In this document: positions 1-7,243 of the stretch, piece after piece
How the letters are laid out: each line of letters begins with the position of its first letter
Position numbering within the stretch: position 1 is the stretch's first letter
Made by a program: the position numbers and the translations under genes
Assembly (NCBI GenBank): GCA_900556255.1
Contig: USNZ01000004.1
Coordinates: forward strand, 1-19,047
Direction of reading: 5' to 3'
DNA length: 19,047 nucleotides
From: an uncultured Oscillospiraceae bacterium
Lineage (GTDB): Bacteria; Bacillota; Clostridia; Oscillospirales; Ruminococcaceae
The notes under the pieces: model-generated
The model's input: only the letters and a program-made list of their open reading frames with translations
Database searches by the model: none
Told to the model about the DNA's origin: nothing

Positions 1-105
1 GCGCCGAGAAGTTTAGTGGTTCTCGTGAATAGCTTTTGACCTGCCTTTCGGGTATGTTGTATGTGATAAAAAGAATGTCACAGCGTCAAACTCGGAGGAA
101 ATAGT

Positions 106-1629
106 ATGCCACAAGTCCAAGTCATCCAGCCAATACAGCAACAGCCGAAGCGTCTGCGCGTGGCGGCCTATGCCCGTGTCAGCAGTGATTCCGAGGATCA
201 GCTGAACTCGCTGTCTGTGCAGGTGGATTACTACACTCATCTGATACAGGAAAATCCAAACTGGGATTTCGCCGGAATCTATGCCGATGAAGGCATTACC
301 GGCACCAGCACGAAACACCGTGAGCAGTTCAACCGCCTGATGGACGACTGCCGCGCCGGGCTGATTGACCGTGTGCTGGTCAAATCGGCATCCCGATTTG
401 CTCGCAACACAGCGGATGCGCTGGCATCGGTGCGCAAAATGAAAAGCCTTGGCGTAACGGTAGTTTTTGAAAAAGAAGGCTTTGACACCGAGACATCCAA
501 CGGCGAAATGATTCTCAGTATGATCTGCTCCGTTGCGCAGGAAGAGTCACTCTCCATCTCCAAGAATATGAAATGGGGTATACGCAAACGAATGCAGAGC
601 GGAACCTATGTAACTGCATCCACACCGTTTGGCTATCGACAAGAAAACCGCAAATGGATTCCCTATGAACCTGAAGCTCTTGTTGTTCGCTTTATTTATG
701 CGCAGTATTTGGCAGGGGAGAGTGTAGCAAGAATCACAAAATTGCTGAATAGTCAATATCCCAAAGAAGCCGGAGCATGGAATCCTCCCGCAGTACAGAG
801 TATTCTTACCAATGAAAAGTACCGTGGAGATACCTGCTGCCAAAAACGCTATACACCGGATACATTACCCCTGCAAAAGAAACGCAATAAGAGTCAACTC
901 CCCAAATATTATATCCAAGAAAGCCATCCTGCCATTGTCATGCCGACAGATTTTGAGAAAGTACAAGCACTGCTTTCACAAAAGCGTACACATCGTTCAC
1001 AGATGCACAGCTATCCGCTTACAAAAATGGCTGTCTGCCAATTTTGTGGAAAAATGCTTTCGCCTAAGACCCATGCAAATGGTGTGCGGGTCTGGAACTG
1101 CAAGACGCATATCGTGGATTCAACCCAATGCCCCATAAAGCCTGTTTACGAAACGGAGCTTTATGGGGCATTTTTGTCAATGTACAACAAACTTTTCGAA
1201 AATCGAGCGACACTGTTTCTCCCAATCTTTAACGACTTGCAGCGAATACAGGACATCAAGAGTATGCAGAATGAAGCAAGTAACACGGTGCATACAGAAA
1301 TATTACAGATATCAAAGCAACTGCACAACCTGACACGTATCCATGCACAGGGTTATATAGAGGAAACAGTCTACCAAGAACGCCGCATCCGAATAGAACA
1401 ACAGCTTGCGGAAAAGAAAAAGTACCTAACCTGCCAGAAACAGAATGGAACTGCAGAAAAGGCGCTCTATCAAACAAAACAAATAGACCGTTATATGCAA
1501 AATCATACGGCATTGACGGAGTTTGATGAAGAGGCTATGAGGACAATTGTAAAGAAAATTGTTGTCAGTAACGAAGCCTTTGTATTCGAACTGCCGAACG
1601 GTTTACATCTGAAGGAGCAGCGACAATGA
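106..1629 (+). CDS. Large serine recombinase, first of a triplet
   Basis: This 507-residue protein is a large serine recombinase, a DNA integrase/excisionase that forms a phosphoserine link to DNA. The N-terminal resolvase domain (about residues 17-165) shows YARVS with the likely nucleophile Ser26 and Arg24, and the SRFARN motif at 96-101. A recombinase DNA-binding domain starts at PFGY (174-177). A zinc ribbon follows (CQFCG, then two more cysteines), then a coiled-coil-like charged stretch. The ATG at 106 has an ideal ribosome site (GGAGGAA, 94-100). Its stop overlaps the start of the next gene as ATGA, implying translational coupling. The first 550 or so bases are visibly GC-richer than the rest of the gene. 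No convincing promoter is visible in positions 1-105. The family call is firm; the target site is unknown. Confidence 0.93.
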   Translation: MPQVQVIQPIQQQPKRLRVAAYARVSSDSEDQLNSLSVQVDYYTHLIQENPNWDFAGIYADEGITGTSTKHREQFNRLMDDCRAGLIDRVLVKSASRFARNTADALASVRKMKSLGVTVVFEKEGFDTETSNGEMILSMICSVAQEESLSISKNMKWGIRKRMQSGTYVTASTPFGYRQENRKWIPYEPEALVVRFIYAQYLAGESVARITKLLNSQYPKEAGAWNPPAVQSILTNEKYRGDTCCQKRYTPDTLPLQKKRNKSQLPKYYIQESHPAIVMPTDFEKVQALLSQKRTHRSQMHSYPLTKMAVCQFCGKMLSPKTHANGVRVWNCKTHIVDSTQCPIKPVYETELYGAFLSMYNKLFENRATLFLPIFNDLQRIQDIKSMQNEASNTVHTEILQISKQLHNLTRIHAQGYIEETVYQERRIRIEQQLAEKKKYLTCQKQNGTAEKALYQTKQIDRYMQNHTALTEFDEEAMRTIVKKIVVSNEAFVFELPNGLHLKEQRQ

Positions 1630-2447
1630 AAAAACGATACCTTCCGTTTGGTTACGCGGTTCGAGACGGCAACATTGTGGTAGACACAGAGCAGAGGACA
1701 ATAGTGCAAAACATTTTCACAGCGTACCTTGCAGGAAATACGTTCCAGCAAATCGCTAAGTCTATGATCTCCAAAGGCATAGAGTACCACCAGAATGATG
1801 CAGAATGGAATAAAAATACTATAAGCCGCATTTTGGGAAACGAAACTTACTGTGGGACAGACAGGTATCCGCCAATTGTCACGAAAGAAATATTCCGGCA
1901 AGCGGCACAAGTTCGGTCTGCCAAGGCATCGACGTACTCTGCAGCACTTGCGCCATTTCGCAAGGATATACAATGTGGCTGCTGTGGCGAAAGGCTGTAT
2001 TGGCATGGAAAAACAAATCAGTGGCATTGCCGACAGTGCAGAATGTGGAGCGCACCGATAGAAGAAGCGGTGTTATCCGAAGAAATCATTCAAAGGTTAA
2101 AATGGCTACAGGAAAATAGCCTTCAAATTCGAGCACCTGATACCCACTCTGTTGTTAGATCTATGGATTCTGCTCGCCTTGACCGAGAAATTCAACGAAA
2201 AATCGCAACAGATAAGTTTGACGAAGATGACCTTGTAGCTGCAATCCTGCACCGGGCGGAACTGGAATACGAATTCTGCTCGGCAGGGGATGCTGACCCG
2301 GCGACCTTACTGATACAAAAGGCGTGTGCTGAGTATGCGCCAACAGAGGAATTTCCGGAAACCTTTTATAAAGAGGTCGTCAGCAAGGTCATCCTGTACC
2401 GTGACACCCATATTGAATTCAAACTGCGGAACGGACAAATTGTGTGA
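1626..2447 (+). CDS. Recombinase-like protein without catalytic domain
   Basis: This 273-residue protein begins directly at the recombinase DNA-binding domain: the first residues MKKRYLPFGYAV match the point where this domain starts in the neighbouring integrases. It continues through the helical core (IFTAYLAGNTFQQIAKSM) and a zinc ribbon (CGCCG near 117-121, then CRQC) to a C-terminal region like theirs. The whole resolvase domain with its catalytic serine and arginines is absent. It overlaps the upstream gene by 4 nt, and its stop lies just before the ribosome site of the third recombinase, so it belongs to the same transcript. The clean start and tight packing argue for a kept accessory DNA-binding partner (directionality or synapsis) rather than random decay. 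That role is inference; a fixed truncation cannot be excluded. Confidence 0.85.
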   Translation: MKKRYLPFGYAVRDGNIVVDTEQRTIVQNIFTAYLAGNTFQQIAKSMISKGIEYHQNDAEWNKNTISRILGNETYCGTDRYPPIVTKEIFRQAAQVRSAKASTYSAALAPFRKDIQCGCCGERLYWHGKTNQWHCRQCRMWSAPIEEAVLSEEIIQRLKWLQENSLQIRAPDTHSVVRSMDSARLDREIQRKIATDKFDEDDLVAAILHRAELEYEFCSAGDADPATLLIQKACAEYAPTEEFPETFYKEVVSKVILYRDTHIEFKLRNGQIV

Positions 2448-2458
2448 GGGGAAAAACC

Positions 2459-4048
2459 ATGAGCAACATGAGGATCATTGAGATTCCCGCATCTATGAGG
2501 GAAAACGCCGGACGGAAAAACACGGTGCGCAAGCTGCGGGTGGCGGCCTACTGCCGCGTCAGCACCGAGGAAGAAGAACAGCAGGGCAGTTTTGAAATCC
2601 AGAAACTGTACTACACCGAAAAAATCAATTCCACCCCGGAATGGGAAGTTGCAGGCATCTATGCAGATGACGGAATTTCCGGCGTACATACCAAGAAGCG
2701 TGACGGTTTTAACCAGATGATTCAAGACTGCAAGAAGCGCAAAATCGACCTTATATTGACAAAATCCATTTCCCGCTTCGCCCGCAACACACTGGACAGT
2801 ATTCAATATGTCCGAATGCTGAAACAGATGGGAATCGCGGTGGTATTTGAAAAGGAGAACATCAACACTGCCACTATGAACTCTGAGATGATCCTTACCG
2901 TCCTGAGCGCATTTGCACAGGCAGAGAGCGAGTCTATCTCCCAAAACGTGGCCCGCGGCAAGCGCATGGGATATAAGCACGGTAAATTTGCCTTTCCTTA
3001 CGGCAGAATCATCGGCTATCGAAAAGGGGCGAACGGCAAGCCGGAGATCATCCCGGAGCAGGCAGAAATCATTCGGCTGATTTTCAACCGCTACCTGCAA
3101 GGGGACAGTCTGCAAAGCATCAAGGCAAAGCTGGAAACCGCGGGTGCGCTCACAGCCCGCGGCAACACCGCATGGTCAGCGCAAAGCATCCAGCGTATCC
3201 TGCAAAATGAAAAATACTGCGGTGATGTGCTGCTGCAAAAGACCTTTACCGAGGATGTGCTGACCGGGGTACATAAGAAAAACACCGGGCAGCTCCCGCA
3301 ATATTACATTGAAAACTACCACGAGGGCATTGTCAGTAAGCAGATATTCCGAGAGGTACAAACTGAGATCGCCCGCCGAAACAGCAAGTCGGCAGCCAAC
3401 CAACGCAAGCGCCGCCGGGGTCGCTATAACAGCAAGTATGCCTTGTCCGAGCGACTGTTCTGCGGTAACTGCGGCAGCCCTTACAAGCGAGTGACTTGGA
3501 ATATTCACGGCAGAAAGCAAATCGTCTGGCGGTGCGTAAACCGCATCGAGTACGGAACGAAATTCTGCAGCAGTTCACCGTCCGTCCCGGAAGAAGAACT
3601 GCACCGTGCCATTTTGAAAGCGGTGCAGGATTTGGCGGCAAATTTCACCGATGAGGTTGCCGCCCAGATCAACGGCATCCTGCATGACATCCAGACAGGC
3701 GAAAGCACAATGCCCAATTTGCAGGAGCAGCTGGAACAGACCCAGCAGGAATTCGACCGTCTGCTGGAAATGTCCTTGGACTTCGATGAGGATACCCCGT
3801 TTCTGGATGACAGGTTGAAAAAGCTGAATAATAAAATTAAAAGTCTGAAAAAAGCCATCGAGGACAGCGCCGCCCGACAGGAGAAGCTCAGCCAGCCGGA
3901 GATGCTGCTGTCAGCCAAGGATCTGCAAATTCAAGAATATGACGATGCGCTGACTGCGCGAATTATTGAGAACATTACGGTGAGGTCGCGCAATGAAATT
4001 GAAATACGGTTCATTGGTGGATATGAGAAAGCAATGCCGCTAGAATAA
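2459..4048 (+). CDS. Large serine recombinase, third of a triplet
   Basis: This 529-residue large serine recombinase has YCRVST with the likely nucleophile Ser35 and Arg33, an SRFARN motif, a recombinase domain (PYGRIIGYRKG onward), a zinc ribbon (CGNCG, then two further cysteines), a glutamine- and glutamate-rich coiled-coil segment and a short C-terminal beta-like tail. I chose the ATG at 2459 because GAGGGG (2446-2451) sits 7 nt upstream; a longer GTG-started reading from 2444 has no such site. The gene starts 11 nt after the middle gene ends. Two catalytically complete recombinases with a non-catalytic one between them suggest a multi-protein integration machine of the kind found on Firmicute integrative elements. 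Its exact attachment site cannot be read here. Confidence 0.93.
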   Translation: MSNMRIIEIPASMRENAGRKNTVRKLRVAAYCRVSTEEEEQQGSFEIQKLYYTEKINSTPEWEVAGIYADDGISGVHTKKRDGFNQMIQDCKKRKIDLILTKSISRFARNTLDSIQYVRMLKQMGIAVVFEKENINTATMNSEMILTVLSAFAQAESESISQNVARGKRMGYKHGKFAFPYGRIIGYRKGANGKPEIIPEQAEIIRLIFNRYLQGDSLQSIKAKLETAGALTARGNTAWSAQSIQRILQNEKYCGDVLLQKTFTEDVLTGVHKKNTGQLPQYYIENYHEGIVSKQIFREVQTEIARRNSKSAANQRKRRRGRYNSKYALSERLFCGNCGSPYKRVTWNIHGRKQIVWRCVNRIEYGTKFCSSSPSVPEEELHRAILKAVQDLAANFTDEVAAQINGILHDIQTGESTMPNLQEQLEQTQQEFDRLLEMSLDFDEDTPFLDDRLKKLNNKIKSLKKAIEDSAARQEKLSQPEMLLSAKDLQIQEYDDALTARIIENITVRSRNEIEIRFIGGYEKAMPLE

Positions 4049-4056
4049 GGAACCTT

Positions 4057-4113
4057 GAGTGAAACACATTATGAACTACCGTTCGCAGAAAATTAAGAAT
4101 CTGGAGTGAAACA
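4057..4113 (+). repeat. Direct repeat pair GAGTGAAACA
   Basis: The 10-mer GAGTGAAACA occurs at 4057-4066 and 4104-4113 in the gap between the third recombinase and the nuclease gene, just upstream of the nuclease promoter. It could be a binding site for a regulator or for a recombinase. It is short enough that chance is possible. Confidence 0.35.
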
Positions 4114-4117
4114 AAAC

Positions 4118-4146
4118 TTGATAAAAAGAACGCTTTATGGTAAGAT
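4118..4146 (+). promoter_or_regulatory. Promoter of the nuclease/receiver/kinase operon
   Basis: A -35 box TTGATA (4118-4123) and a -10 box TAAGAT (4141-4146) are separated by 17 nt, close to the sigma-A consensus. The ATG of the nuclease gene lies 43 nt beyond the -10 box. The three-gene cargo operon is therefore likely transcribed independently of the recombinases. Confidence 0.65.
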
Positions 4147-4188
4147 GGAGACAAAGAACAAGAAGTGAAAAAGGGGAGGTGTACACCA

Positions 4189-5148
4189 ATGGGATTAGCT
4201 GATACGGTCACAAAAGCCTATATGAAAGAAAATACTGTATTTGCAGATGCATTTAACTATCTGATTTACGGCGGTAAAGCAGTTGTCAATCCTGCACAGT
4301 TGCAGGAATTGGATACAACAGAAATAGCTTTGCCGTTTGGTGCGCAGAACGAGAATAGAACCCAGCCGGATGATGCGGTGCAAAAATACCGTGATGTGCT
4401 GAAATCGGCGGTCATCAAGCAAGATGGCGAAGCGGCTTACATCCTTTTGGGTATCGAAAACCAAACCGATATTCACTATGCAATGCCTGTTCGCAATATC
4501 ATTTATGATGCGCTCCAGTATGGCAAGCAGGTTGCTGATATAGCGGCAAAGCATCGCACTGATGGTTCGAAAGGACACAGCAAGGGTGAGTACTTGTCCG
4601 GCTTCTATAAGGACGATAAGATCACACCTGTCATTACGTTGGTGCTGCACTTTGGAGCGAACGAGTGGGATGGCCCGCTGTCTTTGCATGAAATGATGAC
4701 AGTCAAGAATGAGAGCCTGCTGAACTTTGTGCAGGATTATCAGATCCACTTGATTGACCCGGCAAAACTGAGCAAAGAGGACTTGGAGAAATTCTCGACA
4801 AGTCTCCGAGAGGTAATCGGGTACATCAAGTATTCCAAAGACAAAAAACGATTGACAGAATTTTTGACCGACAACCCGCGTATGCTTATGGAAGCGAACG
4901 CGGCGCGAGTAATCAAAGCTGTAACGAACACACCTCTGGAAATTCCAGAGAACGCGGAGGTGATTGATGTGTGCAAAGCAGTTGAGGATATGATGAACGA
5001 GAGCAAAACCGAGGGTGCGGTTGCTGTTCTTGCAGGGCTTGTCAAGGATGGTTTACTGAGCATCAAAGAAGCTGCACATCGAGCCAACATGACAGAAAGC
5101 GCGTTTGAGGCAGAATTGAAGAAATTATCGAATACAGCAGGGATATAA
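4189..5148 (+). CDS. Rpn/YhgA-family PD-(D/E)XK nuclease (transposase_31-like)
   Basis: This 319-residue protein resembles the Rpn (recombination-promoting nuclease, YhgA-like, formerly putative transposase) family. The visible nuclease core is KYRDVLK (66-72, with Asp69) followed by LLGIENQTDIHYAMPVR (86-102), where Glu90 and Gln92 form the E-x-Q motif of this PD-(D/E)XK group. The C-terminal part (about 240-319) has the family's usual helical region ending in a small helix-turn-helix-like segment. The ATG at 4189 follows a strong GGGGAGGTG site (4173-4181); an in-frame GTG at 4165 does not. Known members are DNA endonucleases and some act against phage. The downstream receiver gene starts 1 nt after the stop, so expression is coupled. 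An internal ribosome site is annotated separately. Family call good; biological target unknown. Confidence 0.82.
   Translation: MGLADTVTKAYMKENTVFADAFNYLIYGGKAVVNPAQLQELDTTEIALPFGAQNENRTQPDDAVQKYRDVLKSAVIKQDGEAAYILLGIENQTDIHYAMPVRNIIYDALQYGKQVADIAAKHRTDGSKGHSKGEYLSGFYKDDKITPVITLVLHFGANEWDGPLSLHEMMTVKNESLLNFVQDYQIHLIDPAKLSKEDLEKFSTSLREVIGYIKYSKDKKRLTEFLTDNPRMLMEANAARVIKAVTNTPLEIPENAEVIDVCKAVEDMMNESKTEGAVAVLAGLVKDGLLSIKEAAHRANMTESAFEAELKKLSNTAGI
4956..4971 (+). promoter_or_regulatory. Internal Shine-Dalgarno and start inside the Rpn gene
   Basis: GGAGGTGAT at 4956-4964 is a nine-base perfect match to the anti-Shine-Dalgarno sequence. It lies 8 nt before an in-frame GTG (4969) and 6 nt before an out-of-frame ATG (4967). 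The latter opens an 8-codon reading frame whose TGA (4991-4993) overlaps an in-frame ATG (4993), itself preceded by GAGG (4984-4987). Either route would yield a C-terminal fragment. The bases also encode Glu-Val-Ile, so coincidence is possible. Confidence 0.4.
4969..5148 (+). other. Possible intragenic short Rpn product (RpnS-like)
   Basis: If translation starts at GTG 4969 (or ATG 4993), the product is 59 (or 51) residues, covering only the C-terminal helical region of the nuclease and none of its catalytic core. Short in-gene products of Rpn genes that neutralise the full-length toxin have been described in Enterobacteria. Here it is an inference from the ribosome-site pattern only. Confidence 0.3.
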
Positions 5149-5149
5149 A

Positions 5150-5845
5150 ATGGGCGTAAAAATTCAAAAGTTTTTTCCTAGTATTTTCTTTATTAAATAT
5201 ACGGTATCAGATTTGATCGAGGAAACGGCGTTGCAAAATATGACTACAGCGGAACTTCGCAACAAGGTGGAGGTTCTTGTTATTGATGATCAGGATTTTG
5301 CGGCAGAAGACTATCTTCGAAAAAACGGATTTAGAATAGTACATAAGAAAGATATTGACAATATTAATGACGTGTCGGCTTATGCAGTTATACTTTGTGA
5401 TATCAGAGGAGTTGGAAAGAGTCTGGGATCTGCAAAGGAGGGAGCCTTTGTTATCAAAGAAATCAAGGCAAGGTATCCCGGGAAGCAAGTGATTGCTTAT
5501 ACAGGAAGCAGCTATGACCCAGCATATAATGAATACATGAATCTTGCTGATGCAGTGATTAGCAAAGGCATTTCGATTGAGGACTGGACAACTATAGTAG
5601 ATGAACAGATACAAAAGGCTGTTGATCCAATCTATCAGTGGGAAAGAATTAGAAAAAATCTACTAGAATGTGGTGTCAGCACTATTTACGTAGCAGAACT
5701 GGAAAATAAGTATGTTAAAGCTATTAAGAAAAAAAATTTTAGTGACTTAACAAAATTGGCAGAAGATGCAAATGAGCAGTCAAGGGGAATGATTGCAGAT
5801 TTTGTTTCCTCTGTTTGTGCAAAAGTGATTCTGGGGAGTATCTAA
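5150..5845 (+). CDS. Stand-alone receiver-domain (REC) protein
   Basis: This 231-residue protein contains a response-regulator receiver fold at about residues 39-155: VLVIDDQD (acidic pair Asp46/Asp47), the phospho-acceptor Asp84 in ILCDIRG, the switch residue Thr118 in AYTGSS, and Lys139 in VISKG. All key catalytic positions are present. The N-terminal 38 residues are unassigned, and the last 75 or so residues look helical and charged with no recognisable DNA-binding, enzymatic or membrane output domain. The ATG lies 1 nt after the nuclease stop with only a weak AGGGA upstream, so coupling is likely. The next gene encodes a kinase-like ATPase, its probable phosphodonor. Base composition is strongly AT-rich compared with the host genes. 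The output mechanism is unknown; protein-protein control of a partner is the obvious inference. Confidence 0.8.
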   Translation: MGVKIQKFFPSIFFIKYTVSDLIEETALQNMTTAELRNKVEVLVIDDQDFAAEDYLRKNGFRIVHKKDIDNINDVSAYAVILCDIRGVGKSLGSAKEGAFVIKEIKARYPGKQVIAYTGSSYDPAYNEYMNLADAVISKGISIEDWTTIVDEQIQKAVDPIYQWERIRKNLLECGVSTIYVAELENKYVKAIKKKNFSDLTKLAEDANEQSRGMIADFVSSVCAKVILGSI

Positions 5846-5846
5846 A

Positions 5847-6920
5847 ATGGCGTTATTACCGATATATAGTGATGAACAACTTCAGGATGGTAGCTATATT
5901 CATGCTTTGCCAACCTGTTTGGAAAAATGTAAGAGTGAGAAGTGTATAGCGCACTATAAAAAGGTGGTTGAGAAAACCACGGGCTTTTATACATGCCCTT
6001 ATGGGCTTTCAACATTAGTTTACAAAAATTCTTCGGGAATCACATGTGTATTTTCGAGTCTGCGTGAGAGAACTACATATAATAAAAAGCAGGCCGCGCC
6101 ATTGCAAACAAAATATAAAATCTATAATCCTATTCTTGATAGTGAAGAACTAGTCGCTTTGGCACAAGATGAATGTGAACGTCAGAATAGAGAACAGAGT
6201 TTTGACCGGAAAATTGAAGAGGTAAATGATTTACTGCATGAAGCAAGAAAGCTAAATGGGCAAATCAAGACAGAATGTGACGTTATATGGGAAAATTCCT
6301 CCGCTGGAACGGAGTGTGATGCAGAAGCACTATTGGAATCTGTTCGGAAAATTCATATATATAGCTTTATTGTATATAATCGATTTCAATACTTTGATAC
6401 TATACTCAATCCAATGTTATCTGTTGGTGCCGCATATAATGCGATAGTTTTTAAAAAACTGGATAAGATGCGGAAGTTGCTAAAAGGATACGGAAGAAAA
6501 AATGTGCGGATTTCACTAGAAGGTCAAAGTACATATGGTTACAGAGTATATCAAAGCTTCGAAACCCTTCTGTTTATAATACTGGAAAATGCGATTAAGT
6601 ATTCGCCAGATAAAAATCCGATTACTATTAATTTCGAAGAAAAAAACGAAAATATACTTGATGTTACTATACAATCAACGGGGCCGTACTGTAGAAGCGA
6701 AGAAATAAAAATGTTGGGAACAAAAGGCTTTCGGGGCGAAGAAGCAAAAAGATTGGATTCTACAGGACAGGGGATTGGATTGAATTTTGCGAAAAAAATA
6801 TGTGAGCAGCACAACATTCAAATTGATTTTGATAGTAGCTATAAGGGGAGAAATCACGGGATAGTGTATGGAACGTTTATAGTAAAATTGCATTTTGATC
6901 GTATATCACAGCCAAAATAA
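5847..6920 (+). CDS. Atypical histidine-kinase-like ATPase with Cys-rich N-terminus
   Basis: This 357-residue protein carries a GHKL ATPase domain in its C-terminal third: N-box LLFIILENAIKYSP (241-254, Glu247/Asn248), a G1-like STGP (277-280) lacking the usual Asp/Asn, and a G2 box TGQGIGL (306-312). A candidate phospho-acceptor His131 lies in LLHEARKLN, similar to an H-box, followed by a second helix that could complete a dimerisation domain. The N-terminus has Cys24, Cys28, Cys33 and Cys50 around EKCKSEKC and YTCPYGL, reminiscent of PocR-like or iron-sulfur/zinc sensory domains. No membrane segments are seen, so it should be cytosolic. The ATG has GGGGAG 9 nt upstream and lies 1 nt after the receiver gene. 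It very likely phosphorylates that receiver; the signal it senses is unknown. Confidence 0.8.
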   Translation: MALLPIYSDEQLQDGSYIHALPTCLEKCKSEKCIAHYKKVVEKTTGFYTCPYGLSTLVYKNSSGITCVFSSLRERTTYNKKQAAPLQTKYKIYNPILDSEELVALAQDECERQNREQSFDRKIEEVNDLLHEARKLNGQIKTECDVIWENSSAGTECDAEALLESVRKIHIYSFIVYNRFQYFDTILNPMLSVGAAYNAIVFKKLDKMRKLLKGYGRKNVRISLEGQSTYGYRVYQSFETLLFIILENAIKYSPDKNPITINFEEKNENILDVTIQSTGPYCRSEEIKMLGTKGFRGEEAKRLDSTGQGIGLNFAKKICEQHNIQIDFDSSYKGRNHGIVYGTFIVKLHFDRISQPK

Positions 6921-7070
6921 CCTTTGATAAAGACATATTTGTGACGGTGATGTTTGAAAAAATAGGAATTGCTCACAAAATCTCGATGAAAAGACCAAGC
7001 AGATAAGTGATAAGTCGACTTGTTAAGAACTGTGGGGCAGGGTATCTTTTTTATCACACTCACACAAAAG
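6921..7070. other. Non-coding AT-rich end of the mobile element
   Basis: No gene is seen here. The stretch contains a perfect 10-bp palindrome AAGTCGACTT (7011-7020) and a 7-bp inverted pair GTGATAA (7007-7013) and TTATCAC (7051-7057). GTGATAA also occurs at 63-69 near the left edge. These may mark recombinase-binding or attachment sequence, but no duplicated core can be shown with only one element end in view. Confidence 0.3.
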
Positions 7071-7105
7071 CGAGATACTTTACATGAAGTATCTCGTTTC
7101 TTTTT
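7071..7105. terminator. Rho-independent terminator, copy 1
   Basis: A perfect 10-bp stem, CGAGATACTT with AAGTATCTCG, around the 6-nt loop TACATG is followed by TTTCTTTTT. It is the first hairpin downstream of the kinase gene and probably ends the cargo operon. A near copy lies at 7244-7279. Confidence 0.8.
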
Positions 7106-7131
7106 ATATCAACCATTTATAAATAAGCCGC

Positions 7132-7232
7132 GCTGATGGATTTGAACAACCCGTGTCCGACGCTTTGCGTCCCGTCGGACAAAAACACCCCTGTGGGGTG
7201 TTTTTAGGGCACGGCTCGGCGAATCCACCAGC
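7132..7232. repeat. Palindromic three-stem block with tRNA-3'-end-like sequence
   Basis: Outer arms GCTGATGGATT (7132-7142) and AATCCACCAGC (7222-7232) pair with one mismatch, then CCGTG (7151-7155) with CACGG (7210-7214). Inside are two hairpins: GTCCGACG/CGTCGGAC (7155-7162 and 7173-7180) and an 11-bp stem AAAAACACCCC/GGGGTGTTTTT (7181-7191 and 7195-7205). The plus strand at 7220-7240 reads like the last 21 bases of a tRNA, ending CCCACCA, and is followed by a terminator. No intact cloverleaf or T-stem partner exists, so it is not a functional tRNA. It resembles a tRNA remnant or an intergenic structured repeat. Confidence 0.5.
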
Positions 7233-7243
7233 TCCCACCAAAA

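Noticed and set aside
36..65. Promoter for the first recombinase (TTGACC with a TATGTG-like -10)
   Set aside because: The -10 matches consensus at only three positions; too weak to list as a feature.
1626..2447. Pseudogene call for the middle recombinase
   Set aside because: It has a proper start in an ATGA overlap, an uninterrupted frame and intact zinc ribbon, and the missing part ends exactly at a domain border with no catalytic-domain remnant out of frame upstream.
7132..7240. A real tRNA gene
   Set aside because: Only 3'-end-like pieces are present. There is no matching acceptor 5' strand, no T stem and no anticodon arm.
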